A stretch of 64,000 nucleotides of DNA from JBOZRQ01 sp050789255 (GCA_050789255.1 JBOZRQ010000030.1:67763-131762); one strand, 5' to 3'; counted from the first letter of the stretch, positions 8,279 to 21,329 are shown. The notes: generated by a model not told the origin, from the letters alone. A program made the numbers and translations.

Positions 8279-9107
8279 GCAGGTCCCTGGCCTCGGCCTC
8301 GTCCCGGTCAGCGTGTGCGCATAGAACCGCTGCCGGGCCGGCTGGCATTTCTGCCGCACGGCGTCGGGCTCTGGCCGCCCGCTCCAGGGCGACGAAGGCC
8401 CGGGCGCCCGCCTGCAGCTCCACCATTTGCGAATACGCCATCTCCGTCAGGAGCCCGTGACTATGGTAGGCCTGCAGCGCTGCGACGGCCGCCGCCCCGC
8501 AGGGGATATCCTCCCGGGCGCCGCCCTCGGGGGCCAGCAGGAGCAGGTCCCACACCGGGTGGGCGCAGGCGGCGTGCTCCCAGTCCAGCGCCCGCAGCCC
8601 GCCCTCGGCGCAGACCAGGTTCCAGCGATGAAAGTCCCCGTGAACCAGCGTCCGCGGTCCACCGGCCAGCGCCTTCGCCAGGGCGCTGGCCTTTTCGCGC
8701 CCCATCCCGGCGCCCGCAAGGGTCCGGGCAATGCGCCACGCCGGCGCCGGCCAGACCATCCCCGGCGGGCGTCGCCGCAACTCGGGCACGTCCAGCCCGG
8801 CGTGACGGCGGTGGAGGGCGCCCAGCCAGCGGTAGGCCTCAGCCGCCTTAGCCGGGTCGGTGATATCCGGATGCTCCCCGGGCAGGTAGGCAAGGCGAAG
8901 CCGGCGCCCGCTAGCTCCGACCAGCGCGGGGCCATCGTCCGGCGCAAGCACATGCCGGTACACCCACAACTCCCGGTGCGTGGCACGCTTCATCACAAAG
9001 GAGTCCAACATCATCAGACGCAGGCTGTCCATGGTGTCAGACTTGTACGTAATCGCATCAAACCCCTTCACGGCAGGAGCGAGAATCGGACGGGGAGAAC
9101 ACTTCAA
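8250..9107 (-). CDS. Aminoglycoside phosphotransferase-like small-molecule kinase
   Basis: Encodes up to 285 residues. The catalytic loop LVHGDFHRWNLVC (Asp and Asn) and the metal-binding ALDWEHA are clear APH-family signatures; the N-terminal half keeps the kinase-like order without a clear glycine loop. This fold includes aminoglycoside, choline and homoserine kinases and the spore-coat CotS group; the substrate cannot be told. The start is uncertain: TTG at 9107 gives the complete N-lobe but has no clear ribosome site, while GTG (codon 13) and ATG 9032 are alternatives. Its 3' end overlaps the chemoreceptor gene tail to tail. Confidence 0.8.
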   Translation of the reverse strand: MKCSPRPILAPAVKGFDAITYKSDTMDSLRLMMLDSFVMKRATHRELWVYRHVLAPDDGPALVGASGRRLRLAYLPGEHPDITDPAKAAEAYRWLGALHRRHAGLDVPELRRRPPGMVWPAPAWRIARTLAGAGMGREKASALAKALAGGPRTLVHGDFHRWNLVCAEGGLRALDWEHAACAHPVWDLLLLAPEGGAREDIPCGAAAVAALQAYHSHGLLTEMAYSQMVELQAGARAFVALERAARARRRAAEMPAGPAAVLCAHADRDEAEARDLLTALGTGRR

Positions 9108-9154
9108 CTAGTCAACTTTACGAAGTGCCTAGATATGCTGCCGGGAGGATGCTC

Positions 9155-10180
9155 ATGCAACGTCACCTGCTCCCTCGTCTCGCCGTGCTGCTCCTGGGGG
9201 CCGCCGTGGTTACTGGCTGTGGCCTGCTCCCCAAGGAGATCGAGGAGCCGCCGCCCCCCTTGAATCCGCCGGTCAAGTCGGTCAAGGAGCTTTACCCGGT
9301 CACCAAGGGCGATATCGCCGAGCGGGTGCAGCTGCGGGCGATGATCGCGCCCCGCAGTGAAGCGACGCTGATGTTCCGCCAGGGCGGTCGCCTGAAGAAG
9401 CGTTACGTAGAAGCCGGTCAGACCGTCGCTGCGGGCCAACTGCTGGCCGAACTGGAGACGGGCAACCTGCTCTCACAGGTCGAGCTGGCCGAGGTCAACC
9501 TCCAGCGTGCCGAGCTCAAGCTCCGGCAGGCCAAGGAGAAGGCCGAGACCTTCAAGGGCGGCCTCGACCCCTATGACGAGCAGTTCCTCCAGTTGGACGT
9601 CCGTTCCGCCCGAATCTCCCTGGAGCAGCTCCAGGCTCAGTTGGCTGACGCCCGGATCTACGCTCCGTCGGCGGGCATTGTCAGCGACGCCAAGGGGAAC
9701 CCGGGCGATCAGATCACGGCCTACCAGGCGTTGATCACCGTCCAGGACCCCAGCAACGTCGTGATCAAGGCCGATGTGGACGATGCGACCTGGCCCAAGC
9801 TGGCCGTGGGGCAGCGGGTGCAGGTCCAATTCCTCGAGTTTGGCGATAAGCCCGTGGACGGCAAGCTGATCGCCGTGCCGTCCCTGAGTGACCCCGCGCC
9901 TCCCCAGGGGCGCAGCCGCCAGGTCCAGATCGAACTCGACAGCCCGCAGCCGAATACGAAGCTCGGCGCCATCGGCCGCGCCTATGTCGTCCTGCAGGAG
10001 AAGAAGGGGACGCTGATCGTCTCCAACAACGCCATCCGTTCCTACGCCGGCCGCAAGTATGTGATCGTCGTCGACGGCGACTCCAAGCGCGAGGTGGACA
10101 TCGTCACCGGGATCATCGGTGAGCTGGAGACCGAGATCCTCAAGGGCCTCACCGAGGGACAGAAGGTGATGGGCCGGTGA
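9155..10180 (+). CDS. Efflux adaptor lipoprotein (HlyD/MacA type)
   Basis: Encodes 341 residues. GGGAGG at 9143-9148 selects ATG 9155 rather than ATG 9149, which touches the ribosome site. The N-terminus is a lipoprotein signal ending in a lipobox with VTGC, so the mature protein is anchored outside the membrane. A barrel-sandwich half (EAGQTVAAGQLLAELE), a helical hairpin around residues 100-160 and the second half ending near GNPGDQI match periplasmic adaptor proteins. In Gram-positives these pair with MacB/FtsX-type permeases. The stop overlaps the start of the permease (GTGA), confirming coupling. Confidence 0.88.
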   Translation: MQRHLLPRLAVLLLGAAVVTGCGLLPKEIEEPPPPLNPPVKSVKELYPVTKGDIAERVQLRAMIAPRSEATLMFRQGGRLKKRYVEAGQTVAAGQLLAELETGNLLSQVELAEVNLQRAELKLRQAKEKAETFKGGLDPYDEQFLQLDVRSARISLEQLQAQLADARIYAPSAGIVSDAKGNPGDQITAYQALITVQDPSNVVIKADVDDATWPKLAVGQRVQVQFLEFGDKPVDGKLIAVPSLSDPAPPQGRSRQVQIELDSPQPNTKLGAIGRAYVVLQEKKGTLIVSNNAIRSYAGRKYVIVVDGDSKREVDIVTGIIGELETEILKGLTEGQKVMGR

Positions 10181-12978
10181 TACGCGGCGTCATCTGGATG
10201 ATCCTGAGCCGGCTCTGGCACAACCGGCGCCTGGCCGCCACCACCGTGCTGGGCTTCGTGCTGGCGGTGGCGATCGTCTGCAGCATCCCGATCTTTGCGG
10301 ACGGCGCCCTGCAGCGCATCCTTGGCACCGAACTCGGGAAGACGGAGCAGCCGGGAACACAGCCGGCGGCGCTCACCTTCTCCTACTTCGGCAAGGACGG
10401 CGCCACCTCGGGTCCGCCCAGGGCTGCCTATGAGGGCCTCCACAAGTACATGACCGGCCCGGCGCTTCGGGAGCTGCCATTCACCCCGAACCCCTTCATC
10501 CATATCGCCTCGCTGGATGCATCCCTGGCGGCGCCCGCCGACCCCACCCGGATGGACCCCGGCAAGCCCTTGTGGCTCAAGGGCGCGGGCATCTCCGATC
10601 TGCCCGGCCGCTCCCGGGTGATCGACGGGCGGATGTTCAAGCCCGGCAAACAGGACGCCGATGCCATCGAGGTGGTCATCACCGACGCGGCCACCATGGA
10701 GCATGAACTGACCGTGGGCGCCGAGCTCCTGGTCCCCGTCGCCCGTGGCAACCAGTTTGCCAAGACCGTGAAGGTGCGCATTGTCGGCGTGATCGCCGAC
10801 CCCAAGCCCGGCGACGACCTCTACCTGCTGGGCGGGCAGTTCGACTCCTCCCTGCTGATGGATATGGAGACCTTCTGGTCGCAGGTGCTGACGGTGGAGG
10901 GAGCGATCCCCTACCAGTTCACCTATTACCTGGGTCTCAACGCTTCCGATATCAGCCTGGCCAACCTGGAGACCTATCTGAGCGGTATGTATAACGTCGA
11001 GGCACGGGCCGCCCAACTGCTGCCCGGGACCTCCCTGTTCGCATCGCCCCGGGCGCAGCTGAACCAGTTCGCCCACAAGGCACAGGTGCTCCGTCAGATG
11101 CTCCTGATCCTGAGCGTTCCGCTCCTGGCGCTGGTCGGGTACTACCTGATCGTCACCGCCAGCCTCACCGTCGACCGCCAGCGGCAGGAGATCGCCGTGC
11201 TGCGGAGCCGGGGCGCCGGCATGGGGCAGATCCTGGGCGTCTACACCGTGGAAGGGCTGATCTACGCCGGCATCGCCATGCTCTCCGGCCCCTTCCTGGG
11301 GTTGCTGATCGCAAAGGCGATGGGTGCAGCGGCGGGCTTCGTCCAGTTCGTGGATCGCAAGCCGCTCCCGGCGACCATCACGCCCCGGGCGCTCGAGTAC
11401 GGGGCGGCAGCGGCGCTCCTCGCCCTGCTGGCCACCCTGATCCCCGCTGCCATGGCCGCCCGCGAGTCGATCGTCACCTTCAAGCAGCAGCAGGCCCGCG
11501 CCGGGCGCCGGCCCTTCTACCACCGGTTCTTCCTGGATATTCTGCTGGTGTTGCTCAGCCTCTACGGCTGGTACACCCTGAACGGGAAGCTGGCGGCCCT
11601 GGCGAAGGCGCCGCCGCCCAAGTCCCCGGCCGAACCCGCCGAGATGCTCGTCGACCCGCTGCACTTCCTGCTCCCGGCGCTGCTGATCGCAGGGCTTGGG
11701 CTGGTGCTTCTGCGCCTCCTGCCCCTGATTGCAGCCGGGCTGGAGCGGCTGACCCGCCGCCGGGCCGGGGCGCCCCTCCACCTGGCGCTCACCCAGGTGG
11801 CCCGCTCGCCGAACGGGACGGCCCCGGTCATCCTCCTGCTGACCCTTACCGTCGGCCTGGGCCTCTACAGCGCCGCTGCGGCCCGTACGCTGGAGGCGGG
11901 CTATGCCGACCGGATCCACTTCCAGCAGGGCGCCGAGGTGGTGCTCACTGAGGTCTGGGAGTCCGACGAGCAGAGCAACACCTTCTACGAGCCCCCTTGG
12001 TCCTTCCACACGCAGATGCCCGGCGTAGCCTCGGCCGCCCGGGTTCGCGTCTCCGAGAAGGTCAGCGTGGCCGCAGGCGGCAAGAACGCCGGCACCGGCA
12101 CCCTGATGGCCATCGTGCCGCCGGAGTTCGGCAACACGGCCTGGTTCCGGCGGGACCTCTCGCCCTATCACATCAACGAGTACCTGAACCTGCTGGCCAG
12201 CGACGAAGAGGCGGTGCTGATCACCCCGGCCTTCATGGCCAAGTACCGGCTCCAGTCCGGCGACCGGATCACCCTCAGCGCCGACGGCCGCGACGTCAGC
12301 CTGGTGGTCTACGGGGCGGTGCCCTACTGGCCCGGGGTGAACACCAGGGCGGCAGACGTCTTCGTGGCCAACCTGGAGTACATCCAGGAGCACTTGGGCC
12401 TGCGGCCCTACCAGACCTGGCTCCGCATGGAGGAGGGGGCGTCCACCGGACCGGTGGTCCAGCGGGTCGCCGCCGAGAAGATCCCGCTCCTGCAAATCGA
12501 GGATGCCCGGGCCACCACGGCGAACGCCCGCCGGGACCCCCAGCGCACCGGGCTCTACGGAGCGCTGACCATCAGCTTCATCGTCTCGGCTGCGCTGACC
12601 GTGCTCGGATTTTTGCTCTACGCCCTGCTCTCCCTGCGCAGCCGGCTCCTCCAGCTGGGTGTGCTCCGGGCTATGGGGCTCTCCGTCTCCCAGTTGCTGG
12701 GCGCCTTAGGACTCGAGCAGGTCTACACCGTCGGCGTCGGCATGCTCTCGGGCACCGGCTTCGGCCTCCTGGCCGCCCGGCTCTACCTCCCGGCCCTGCA
12801 AATGAGCAGCGACATGGCCGATCACCTGCTTCCCTTCCGCATCGTCACCGACCCAGTGGACCGCATCCGCCTCTACGCCATCCTGGGCGCCATGCTTTTG
12901 GCGGGCTTCGGTAGCCTGGCATTGGTGCTCCGGTCCTTGCAGATCCACCAAGCGGTGAAGTTGGGCGAGGATGCATAA
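10177..12978 (+). CDS. FtsX-type ABC transporter permease
   Basis: Encodes 933 residues from GTG 10177, overlapping the adaptor gene by four bases. After an N-terminal membrane helix comes a large extracytoplasmic region. A first FtsX block lies at about residues 305-430 (RQEIAVLRSRGAGMGQILG), two more helices at about 450-530, a second extracytoplasmic domain, and a second FtsX block at the C-terminus (RSRLLQLGVLRAMGLS). That two-block layout is the usual one for large Firmicute/Chloroflexi FtsX permeases. It should move lipids, peptides or drugs with an ATP-binding partner, but no ATPase gene is adjacent; one must be supplied from elsewhere. Confidence 0.88.
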   Translation: MIRGVIWMILSRLWHNRRLAATTVLGFVLAVAIVCSIPIFADGALQRILGTELGKTEQPGTQPAALTFSYFGKDGATSGPPRAAYEGLHKYMTGPALRELPFTPNPFIHIASLDASLAAPADPTRMDPGKPLWLKGAGISDLPGRSRVIDGRMFKPGKQDADAIEVVITDAATMEHELTVGAELLVPVARGNQFAKTVKVRIVGVIADPKPGDDLYLLGGQFDSSLLMDMETFWSQVLTVEGAIPYQFTYYLGLNASDISLANLETYLSGMYNVEARAAQLLPGTSLFASPRAQLNQFAHKAQVLRQMLLILSVPLLALVGYYLIVTASLTVDRQRQEIAVLRSRGAGMGQILGVYTVEGLIYAGIAMLSGPFLGLLIAKAMGAAAGFVQFVDRKPLPATITPRALEYGAAAALLALLATLIPAAMAARESIVTFKQQQARAGRRPFYHRFFLDILLVLLSLYGWYTLNGKLAALAKAPPPKSPAEPAEMLVDPLHFLLPALLIAGLGLVLLRLLPLIAAGLERLTRRRAGAPLHLALTQVARSPNGTAPVILLLTLTVGLGLYSAAAARTLEAGYADRIHFQQGAEVVLTEVWESDEQSNTFYEPPWSFHTQMPGVASAARVRVSEKVSVAAGGKNAGTGTLMAIVPPEFGNTAWFRRDLSPYHINEYLNLLASDEEAVLITPAFMAKYRLQSGDRITLSADGRDVSLVVYGAVPYWPGVNTRAADVFVANLEYIQEHLGLRPYQTWLRMEEGASTGPVVQRVAAEKIPLLQIEDARATTANARRDPQRTGLYGALTISFIVSAALTVLGFLLYALLSLRSRLLQLGVLRAMGLSVSQLLGALGLEQVYTVGVGMLSGTGFGLLAARLYLPALQMSSDMADHLLPFRIVTDPVDRIRLYAILGAMLLAGFGSLALVLRSLQIHQAVKLGEDA

Positions 12979-13143
12979 TATGGCCGCGGATTTGCGGATT
13001 GCGCAGATTTCCGGCATACACGCGGATGACCAGGTCAGAACGCCTGGTAAATATATATAAATTTATATATTACCAGGAAATGCCGTCTTGGTAATCCGCG
13101 ATTGCGATTAAAATCTGCGTCATCCGCGCATCCGCGGCCATAT
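12978..13143. repeat. Long inverted-repeat element, copy 1
   Basis: A 166-bp element whose ends are inverted repeats: ATATGGCCGCGGA at 12978-12990 pairs with TCCGCGGCCATAT at 13131-13143, and pairing continues inward through GCAGATTT/AAATCTGC. Its centre holds an AT-rich hairpin (CCTGGTAA at 13043, TTACCAGG ending 13077). It begins on the last base of the permease stop codon. There is no open frame in it. A second copy lies at 31443-31606. Confidence 0.85.
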
Positions 13144-13144
13144 A

Positions 13145-13184
13145 AAAAAGCCCGACTCCCCCGTTAGGAAGGAGCCGGGCTTTT
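13145..13184. terminator. Bidirectional terminator between permease and motB
   Basis: AAAAAGCCCG and CGGGCTTTT flank a GC stem (ACTCC/GGAG), giving T runs on both strands. It lies between convergent genes and directly adjoins the inverted-repeat element. Confidence 0.8.
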
Positions 13185-13187
13185 AAC

Positions 13188-13982
13188 TTATCGCTTACTC
13201 GTCCCAAGCTCCTTACCCAGGTCGAGGATCTGCCGGTTGGTGAGCACCACCACGTCGACCCGGCGGTTCTTGGCCTTGCCGTCGGCGGTGGCGTTGGAGA
13301 AAGCGGGCCGGGTCTCGCCGTAGCCGACCACGATCATCCGCTCACCGCCCACCCCCTTGGCCTCGAGGTACTGGCGGACCGCGTTCGCCCGGGCCGTGGA
13401 GAGTTCCCAGTTCGAGGCGTACTGCGATGTGCGAATCGGATCGCTGTCCGTGAACCCCTCCACCGAAATATCGTTCGGCAGCGCTCTTAGCTTGTCGGCG
13501 ATGGCGTCCAGTATGGGCACGAAGTCAGGCTTGATCTCCGCCTTGCCCGAGTCGAAGGCAGCGCTGCCGGCGAGGGAGAGGATCAGCCCACGCTCGGCCA
13601 CCCGGACGGTGAAGCGCCCATCCCCCAGGAAGTCCGCAGCGAGGTCCTTGGCCAGCTGCTGACCGACCTTCTCCAGTACCTCGGCCACGGCGTCGGGGTC
13701 CCCCTGGGCCACGCGGGTCTCCAAATCCTTCGGCAACGGCACGCTCACCCCATCGCCAGTGCCCATGCCCGTAGGGACGATCAGGTTCCCGCCGCCAAAG
13801 GCCGCTGCGAGGCCCCTGGCGATGGCCGCATACTTGGCCTGGTCCACCTGGGAGAAGGAGTACAGTACGATGAAGAACACCATCAGGAGCGTGATCAGGT
13901 CGGCGTAGGTCAGGAGCCAGCGCTCGCTGCTGGCGCCCCCGCCATGGCCGCCTCCGCCGCCCGAGTGCTTCTTCTTGGACAT
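13188..13982 (-). CDS. motB: Flagellar motor stator protein MotB
   Basis: Encodes 264 residues from ATG 13982. A glycine-rich N-terminal tail precedes the single membrane helix, which contains the proton/ion-binding Asp in LLTYADLITLLMVFF. The C-terminal OmpA-like peptidoglycan-binding domain is seen as VEGFTDSDPI, then LSTARANAVRQYLEAKG and NRRVDVVVL. MotB anchors the stator to the wall and conducts ions with MotA. The start overlaps the motA stop (TGATG), so the two are translationally coupled. Confidence 0.95.
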   Translation of the reverse strand: MSKKKHSGGGGGHGGGASSERWLLTYADLITLLMVFFIVLYSFSQVDQAKYAAIARGLAAAFGGGNLIVPTGMGTGDGVSVPLPKDLETRVAQGDPDAVAEVLEKVGQQLAKDLAADFLGDGRFTVRVAERGLILSLAGSAAFDSGKAEIKPDFVPILDAIADKLRALPNDISVEGFTDSDPIRTSQYASNWELSTARANAVRQYLEAKGVGGERMIVVGYGETRPAFSNATADGKAKNRRVDVVVLTNRQILDLGKELGTSKR

Positions 13983-14752
13983 CAGACCTCATCCCCCTTG
14001 CGCCCAGTCGGCTCGAGGAAGGCCTCCAACCGGCCCCGCAGCGCACGGGGCGCCTCGCCGGTCTGCAGGCCCACAATGCCCGCAATGTACATCCGGCCCA
14101 TGCGGTTCTCGTAGGCAGCGTTCTGCTTCACCTTCGAGGCCAGGGGCAGCCATACCAGGTTGGCAAAGGCGATACCGTAGAACGTTGCCAGGAAGGCCAA
14201 GGCAATGGCGCCTCCGAGTTCCTCGGCGCTGCCGCCCAGGCTGCCGAGCACGTTTACCAGGCCCATAACCGTACCGATAATGCCGATGGTGGGGGAGTAG
14301 CCGCCCGCCGCCTCCAGGATCTGCGCGCAGGTCAGGATCCGCTCCTCATCCAGCTCCAGCTGCGTCTCCAGGTGGCTAACCACCACTTCCGGGTCCGTGC
14401 CGTCCACCACCAGGGAGAGCCCCTTGGAGAGCAGAGGGCTGGGAACCTTGGTCGCCTCGTCCTGCAGCGAGAGCAGGCCCTCGCGGCGGGCCTTCTCCGC
14501 CATCGAGACCAAGCGGTTTACCATGTCGCCGGCCAGTTCGGGTTTGCTGGTGAACGCCGAGACCAGCACGCTCCCCAGCTTGCTGACGTCCCGCCTTCGG
14601 AAACCCATCATGGTGGCGCCAATGGTTCCGCCCAGAATCAGAATCAGGGCGGCCGGCTCAAACAGGTGGCCCAGGCTGCCACCTTCCATAAAAACGTTAA
14701 TGACAATAGCAGCCATCGCGATCAGGAGTCCGCCGATAGTAGTAATATCCAT
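13982..14752 (-). CDS. motA: Flagellar motor stator protein MotA
   Basis: Encodes 256 residues. The frame is open to 14797, but MDITTIGGLLIAM at ATG 14752, with GGGAGGA about 10 bases upstream, is the family's normal start. Four membrane helices are apparent (about 3-22, 35-52, 150-170, 180-205), with the cytoplasmic loop between helices 2 and 3 that contacts FliG. MotA and MotB form the stator powering the flagellum. A 19-bp perfect palindrome with TATAAT lies 28-46 bases upstream of the start. Confidence 0.95.
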   Translation of the reverse strand: MDITTIGGLLIAMAAIVINVFMEGGSLGHLFEPAALILILGGTIGATMMGFRRRDVSKLGSVLVSAFTSKPELAGDMVNRLVSMAEKARREGLLSLQDEATKVPSPLLSKGLSLVVDGTDPEVVVSHLETQLELDEERILTCAQILEAAGGYSPTIGIIGTVMGLVNVLGSLGGSAEELGGAIALAFLATFYGIAFANLVWLPLASKVKQNAAYENRMGRMYIAGIVGLQTGEAPRALRGRLEAFLEPTGRKGDEV

Positions 14753-14779
14753 GGGCTTTCCATCCTCCCACGTTCTCGC

Positions 14780-14798
14780 GGTGTCTATTATAGACACC
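14780..14798 (-). promoter_or_regulatory. Palindrome over the motA -10 region
   Basis: GGTGTCTAT-T-ATAGACACC is a perfect palindrome with 9-base arms. Read on the minus strand it contains TATAAT, 28-46 bases upstream of motA, so it could be both a -10 element and an operator for a dimeric regulator. No good -35 is seen at 16-18 bases, which fits an activator- or alternative-sigma-dependent promoter. Function is inferred. Confidence 0.6.
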
Positions 14799-14860
14799 CT
14801 CTTATTAACATCGATGGGAACGGTCTATTCCTTAAGGAGAACCTGATCCAGGCCGCGAAA

Positions 14861-14895
14861 AAGGCCGGCGGAGCGAGAGCGCTCGACCGGCCTTC
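14861..14895 (-). terminator. Hairpin terminator after the minus-strand pyrophosphatase
   Basis: AAGGCCGG near 14861 and CCGGCCTT ending near 14894 form a strong stem a short distance downstream of the pyrophosphatase stop at 14907. The T run on the minus strand is short. Confidence 0.65.
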
Positions 14896-14906
14896 GAACG
14901 TTGGCC

Positions 14907-16919
<2,013 letters not shown>

Positions 16920-17076
16920 CCGGGATGATTCTCCTTTCAGGTTGACGGGTGACAGGCACACAGAAGGAATTTGCCAGTTCTGGATGGAATCCTCCCGGAA
17001 TACGAAGAAATGTCCCGCACTTAACTCACTTCCTATACTTTTGTTATGTGTTACTTATCTATTAGTGCCACTATTA

Positions 17077-17115
17077 TGGCGCAAAAGTACCACACGAAGA
17101 CGTACTTTTGTGCCA
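17077..17115. promoter_or_regulatory. Inverted repeat between the two pyrophosphatase genes
   Basis: TGGCGCAAAAGTAC (17077-17090) and GTACTTTTGTGCCA (17102-17115) are 14-base arms differing at one pair, which would be G:U in RNA, around an 11-base loop. It lies in the 299-base divergent intergenic space. It could be an operator or an RNA hairpin in the leader of the plus-strand gene; there is no T run after it. Confidence 0.5.
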
Positions 17116-17218
17116 GAATGATTGCAGTCCCCCCATCAGCGGCTTCACCGCCCTCCCGGGCGTTTGTGATGCAAAGTCCAACCGAGGCGCCGTGGCGCCG
17201 AGAAAGGAAGGAAGCTGA

Positions 17219-19279
<2,061 letters not shown>

Positions 19280-19296
19280 GGTTGCTGGGCAAAGGA

Positions 19297-19330
19297 AAGC
19301 GGCCTCCCCTGTACAACGGGGAGGCCGCTT
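19297..19330. terminator. Bidirectional terminator, pyrophosphatase/KimA
   Basis: A perfect 13-base stem, AAGCGGCCTCCCC against GGGGAGGCCGCTT with an 8-base loop, lies between two convergent genes and can serve both. Confidence 0.8.
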
Positions 19331-19342
19331 CATGTTCCTTAG

Positions 19343-21232
19343 TTACTCGCTCAAGTGGTAGGGGACGTTTACCACGACCGTGTGCGGGCGGAACTTGAGG
19401 GCCGTCCGGAGCACCAGGGCCGACTGATTGTGCAGCAGGTGATGCCACCACTGCCTCGGCACAAACTCCGGCACCAGCACGGTCACCAGGTCGTCATGCT
19501 CCCTGCGCTCCACCTGGTCGACGTAGTTCAGGAGCGGGCGGGTAACGGAGCGGAAGGGGGAGGCAAGCACCTTCAGCGGGATCCCCGGGTTCCAGGCGTC
19601 CCACTTGGCCTTTACCTTCTCCGCCGTCTCCTCATCGATCGACACATGCACGGCGCGTACATCGTCAGAGATCGACATCGCGTAGGCGATCGTTTCTGCC
19701 ACCATCCGGTTGACACCGGCCACCGGTACGATTACGGTGTGCTTGGGTTTGCGCAGCGGTGCCGGCACTTCCAGACGGAGCGACCGGGCTACGGCATCGT
19801 AGTGCCGGCGGACGGCCAGGAAACCCATCATGATGATGGGGACCAGCAGGACGATGATCCAGGCGCCATGGGTGAACTTGGTGGCGCCGATTACGAGGGT
19901 GACGACGCCCGTGAGAATGGCGCCAATCCCGTTGACCAGGGCGTGCGACAGCCAGTGCTTATCGTGGGCACGCTCCCGCAGCCAGTGGACCACCATGCCG
20001 GACTGCGACAAGGTGAACGAGAGGAAGACGCCGACCGCATAGAGCGGAATCAGGGCGTGGGTGTCGCCGCCGTAGTAGACGATGAGCAGCGAGGCCAGCA
20101 CGCCAAGGATGACGATGCCGTTCGAGAAGACCAGCCGGTCACCGCGGTTGGCCAGCTGCCGGGGCAAGAAGCCGTCCCGTGCGATCAGCGAGGCCAGGCG
20201 GGGGAAGTCAGCGTAGGAGGTATTGGCAGCCAAGAGCAGGATCAGGGCTGTGGAGGCCTGGACCAGGTAGTAGATCCAGCCGTGGCCGAAGATCACCCGG
20301 GCCAGCTGCGACATGACGGTCTCGCCGCCGTGCGCGGGATGAATGTGGACCACGTTGGCCAGGAAGCTGATGCCAATGAACATGGTCAGCAGCAGGCCGA
20401 CCATCCAGGCCAGGGTCTTGGCAGCATTCCGGGAGGCGGGCTCCTTGAAGGCCTGCACACCGTTGCTAATGGCCTCCACGCCGGTCAGGGCCGTACAGCC
20501 GGAAGCAAAGGCCCGGAGGACCAGCCAGAGTCCCAGCGTTTCGGTTGTAGAATGCGCCACCTCGGCCGACGGGGCGGGAGGCAGGCCTGTCGTAAAGTAA
20601 CGGATCAGGCCGGTGGCGATCATGATCAGCACGGTAAACACGAAGACGTAGGTCGGAACAGCGAAGATGGTGCCGGACTCGCGGACGCCCCGCAGATTCG
20701 CAAGCGTGACCAGGATGATCGCCGCCAGGCAGAGCTCCACCCGGTAGTCTTGCAGGCCAGGGAAGGCGGACGTGATCGCTGCGACGCCCGAGGCGATCGA
20801 AACGGCCACGGTCAAAATATAGTCAATCAACAGAGACGCACCGGCCACCAGGCCGGCGTGGACGCTCAGGTTCTCCTTCGCGACGATGTAGGAGCCGCCG
20901 CCAGAAGGATACGCAAAGATCGTCTGCCGATAGGAGAATCCAACGATTACGAGCAGGATGCCGATGCCGATGGCGATCGGCAGCGAGACCTTCAGTGCCA
21001 TAGAGCCGGCCAGAATCAGGACGAGCAGGATTTCCTCGGTCGCGTAGGCCACCGACGACAGGGCGTCGGAGGAGAAGACGGCCAGGGCCTTGGGATTGGT
21101 CAGCCGCTCGTGGGCCAGCTGCGCCGTGCGCAGAGGGGACCCAATCAGCAACCGTTTCAGTGCCGCGAACATTTGGATGAACAGACCTCCCTGGAAGGAA
21201 TCCGGTCGCCGGGTCTCGGTAGCCATGGTCAT
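19343..21232 (-). CDS. kimA: KimA-like potassium importer (APC family)
   Basis: Encodes 629 residues from ATG 21232, with GGAG seven bases upstream. An N-terminal cytoplasmic tail is followed by about 12 membrane helices. FSSDALSSVAYATEEIL and FAYPSGGGSYIVAKENL are typical of the KimA/YdaO branch of APC transporters, and a soluble USP-like C-terminal domain follows from about residue 480. B. subtilis KimA is a high-affinity K+/H+ symporter repressed by cyclic di-AMP through a leader riboswitch. The same RNA leader is present here directly upstream, which strongly supports the potassium role over amino acid transport. Confidence 0.88.
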   Translation of the reverse strand: MTMATETRRPDSFQGGLFIQMFAALKRLLIGSPLRTAQLAHERLTNPKALAVFSSDALSSVAYATEEILLVLILAGSMALKVSLPIAIGIGILLVIVGFSYRQTIFAYPSGGGSYIVAKENLSVHAGLVAGASLLIDYILTVAVSIASGVAAITSAFPGLQDYRVELCLAAIILVTLANLRGVRESGTIFAVPTYVFVFTVLIMIATGLIRYFTTGLPPAPSAEVAHSTTETLGLWLVLRAFASGCTALTGVEAISNGVQAFKEPASRNAAKTLAWMVGLLLTMFIGISFLANVVHIHPAHGGETVMSQLARVIFGHGWIYYLVQASTALILLLAANTSYADFPRLASLIARDGFLPRQLANRGDRLVFSNGIVILGVLASLLIVYYGGDTHALIPLYAVGVFLSFTLSQSGMVVHWLRERAHDKHWLSHALVNGIGAILTGVVTLVIGATKFTHGAWIIVLLVPIIMMGFLAVRRHYDAVARSLRLEVPAPLRKPKHTVIVPVAGVNRMVAETIAYAMSISDDVRAVHVSIDEETAEKVKAKWDAWNPGIPLKVLASPFRSVTRPLLNYVDQVERREHDDLVTVLVPEFVPRQWWHHLLHNQSALVLRTALKFRPHTVVVNVPYHLSE

Positions 21233-21269
21233 TAGTCATCTCCGTCATAGTGTTGTACGACCAACCACA

Positions 21270-21305
21270 AAAAACACAAAACGACCCCACAGGTCGTGGG
21301 GTCGC
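21270..21305 (-). terminator. Riboswitch-controlled terminator in the kimA leader
   Basis: On the minus strand GCGACCCCAC pairs with GTGGGGTCGT around a short loop, followed by a T-rich run (TTTTGTGTTTTTTG). It lies between the riboswitch aptamer and the kimA start, as expected for transcription attenuation. Confidence 0.85.
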
Positions 21306-21329
21306 TTCGGGTTAAGCCAAAATTAACCG

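Noticed and set aside
10042..12495. 817-codon minus-strand open frame
   Set aside because: Antisense to the adaptor and permease genes, whose motifs and coupling are unambiguous.
19355..21235. 626-codon plus-strand open frame opposite kimA
   Set aside because: Shadow of the transporter, rich in Asp/Gly/His/Gln with no motif.
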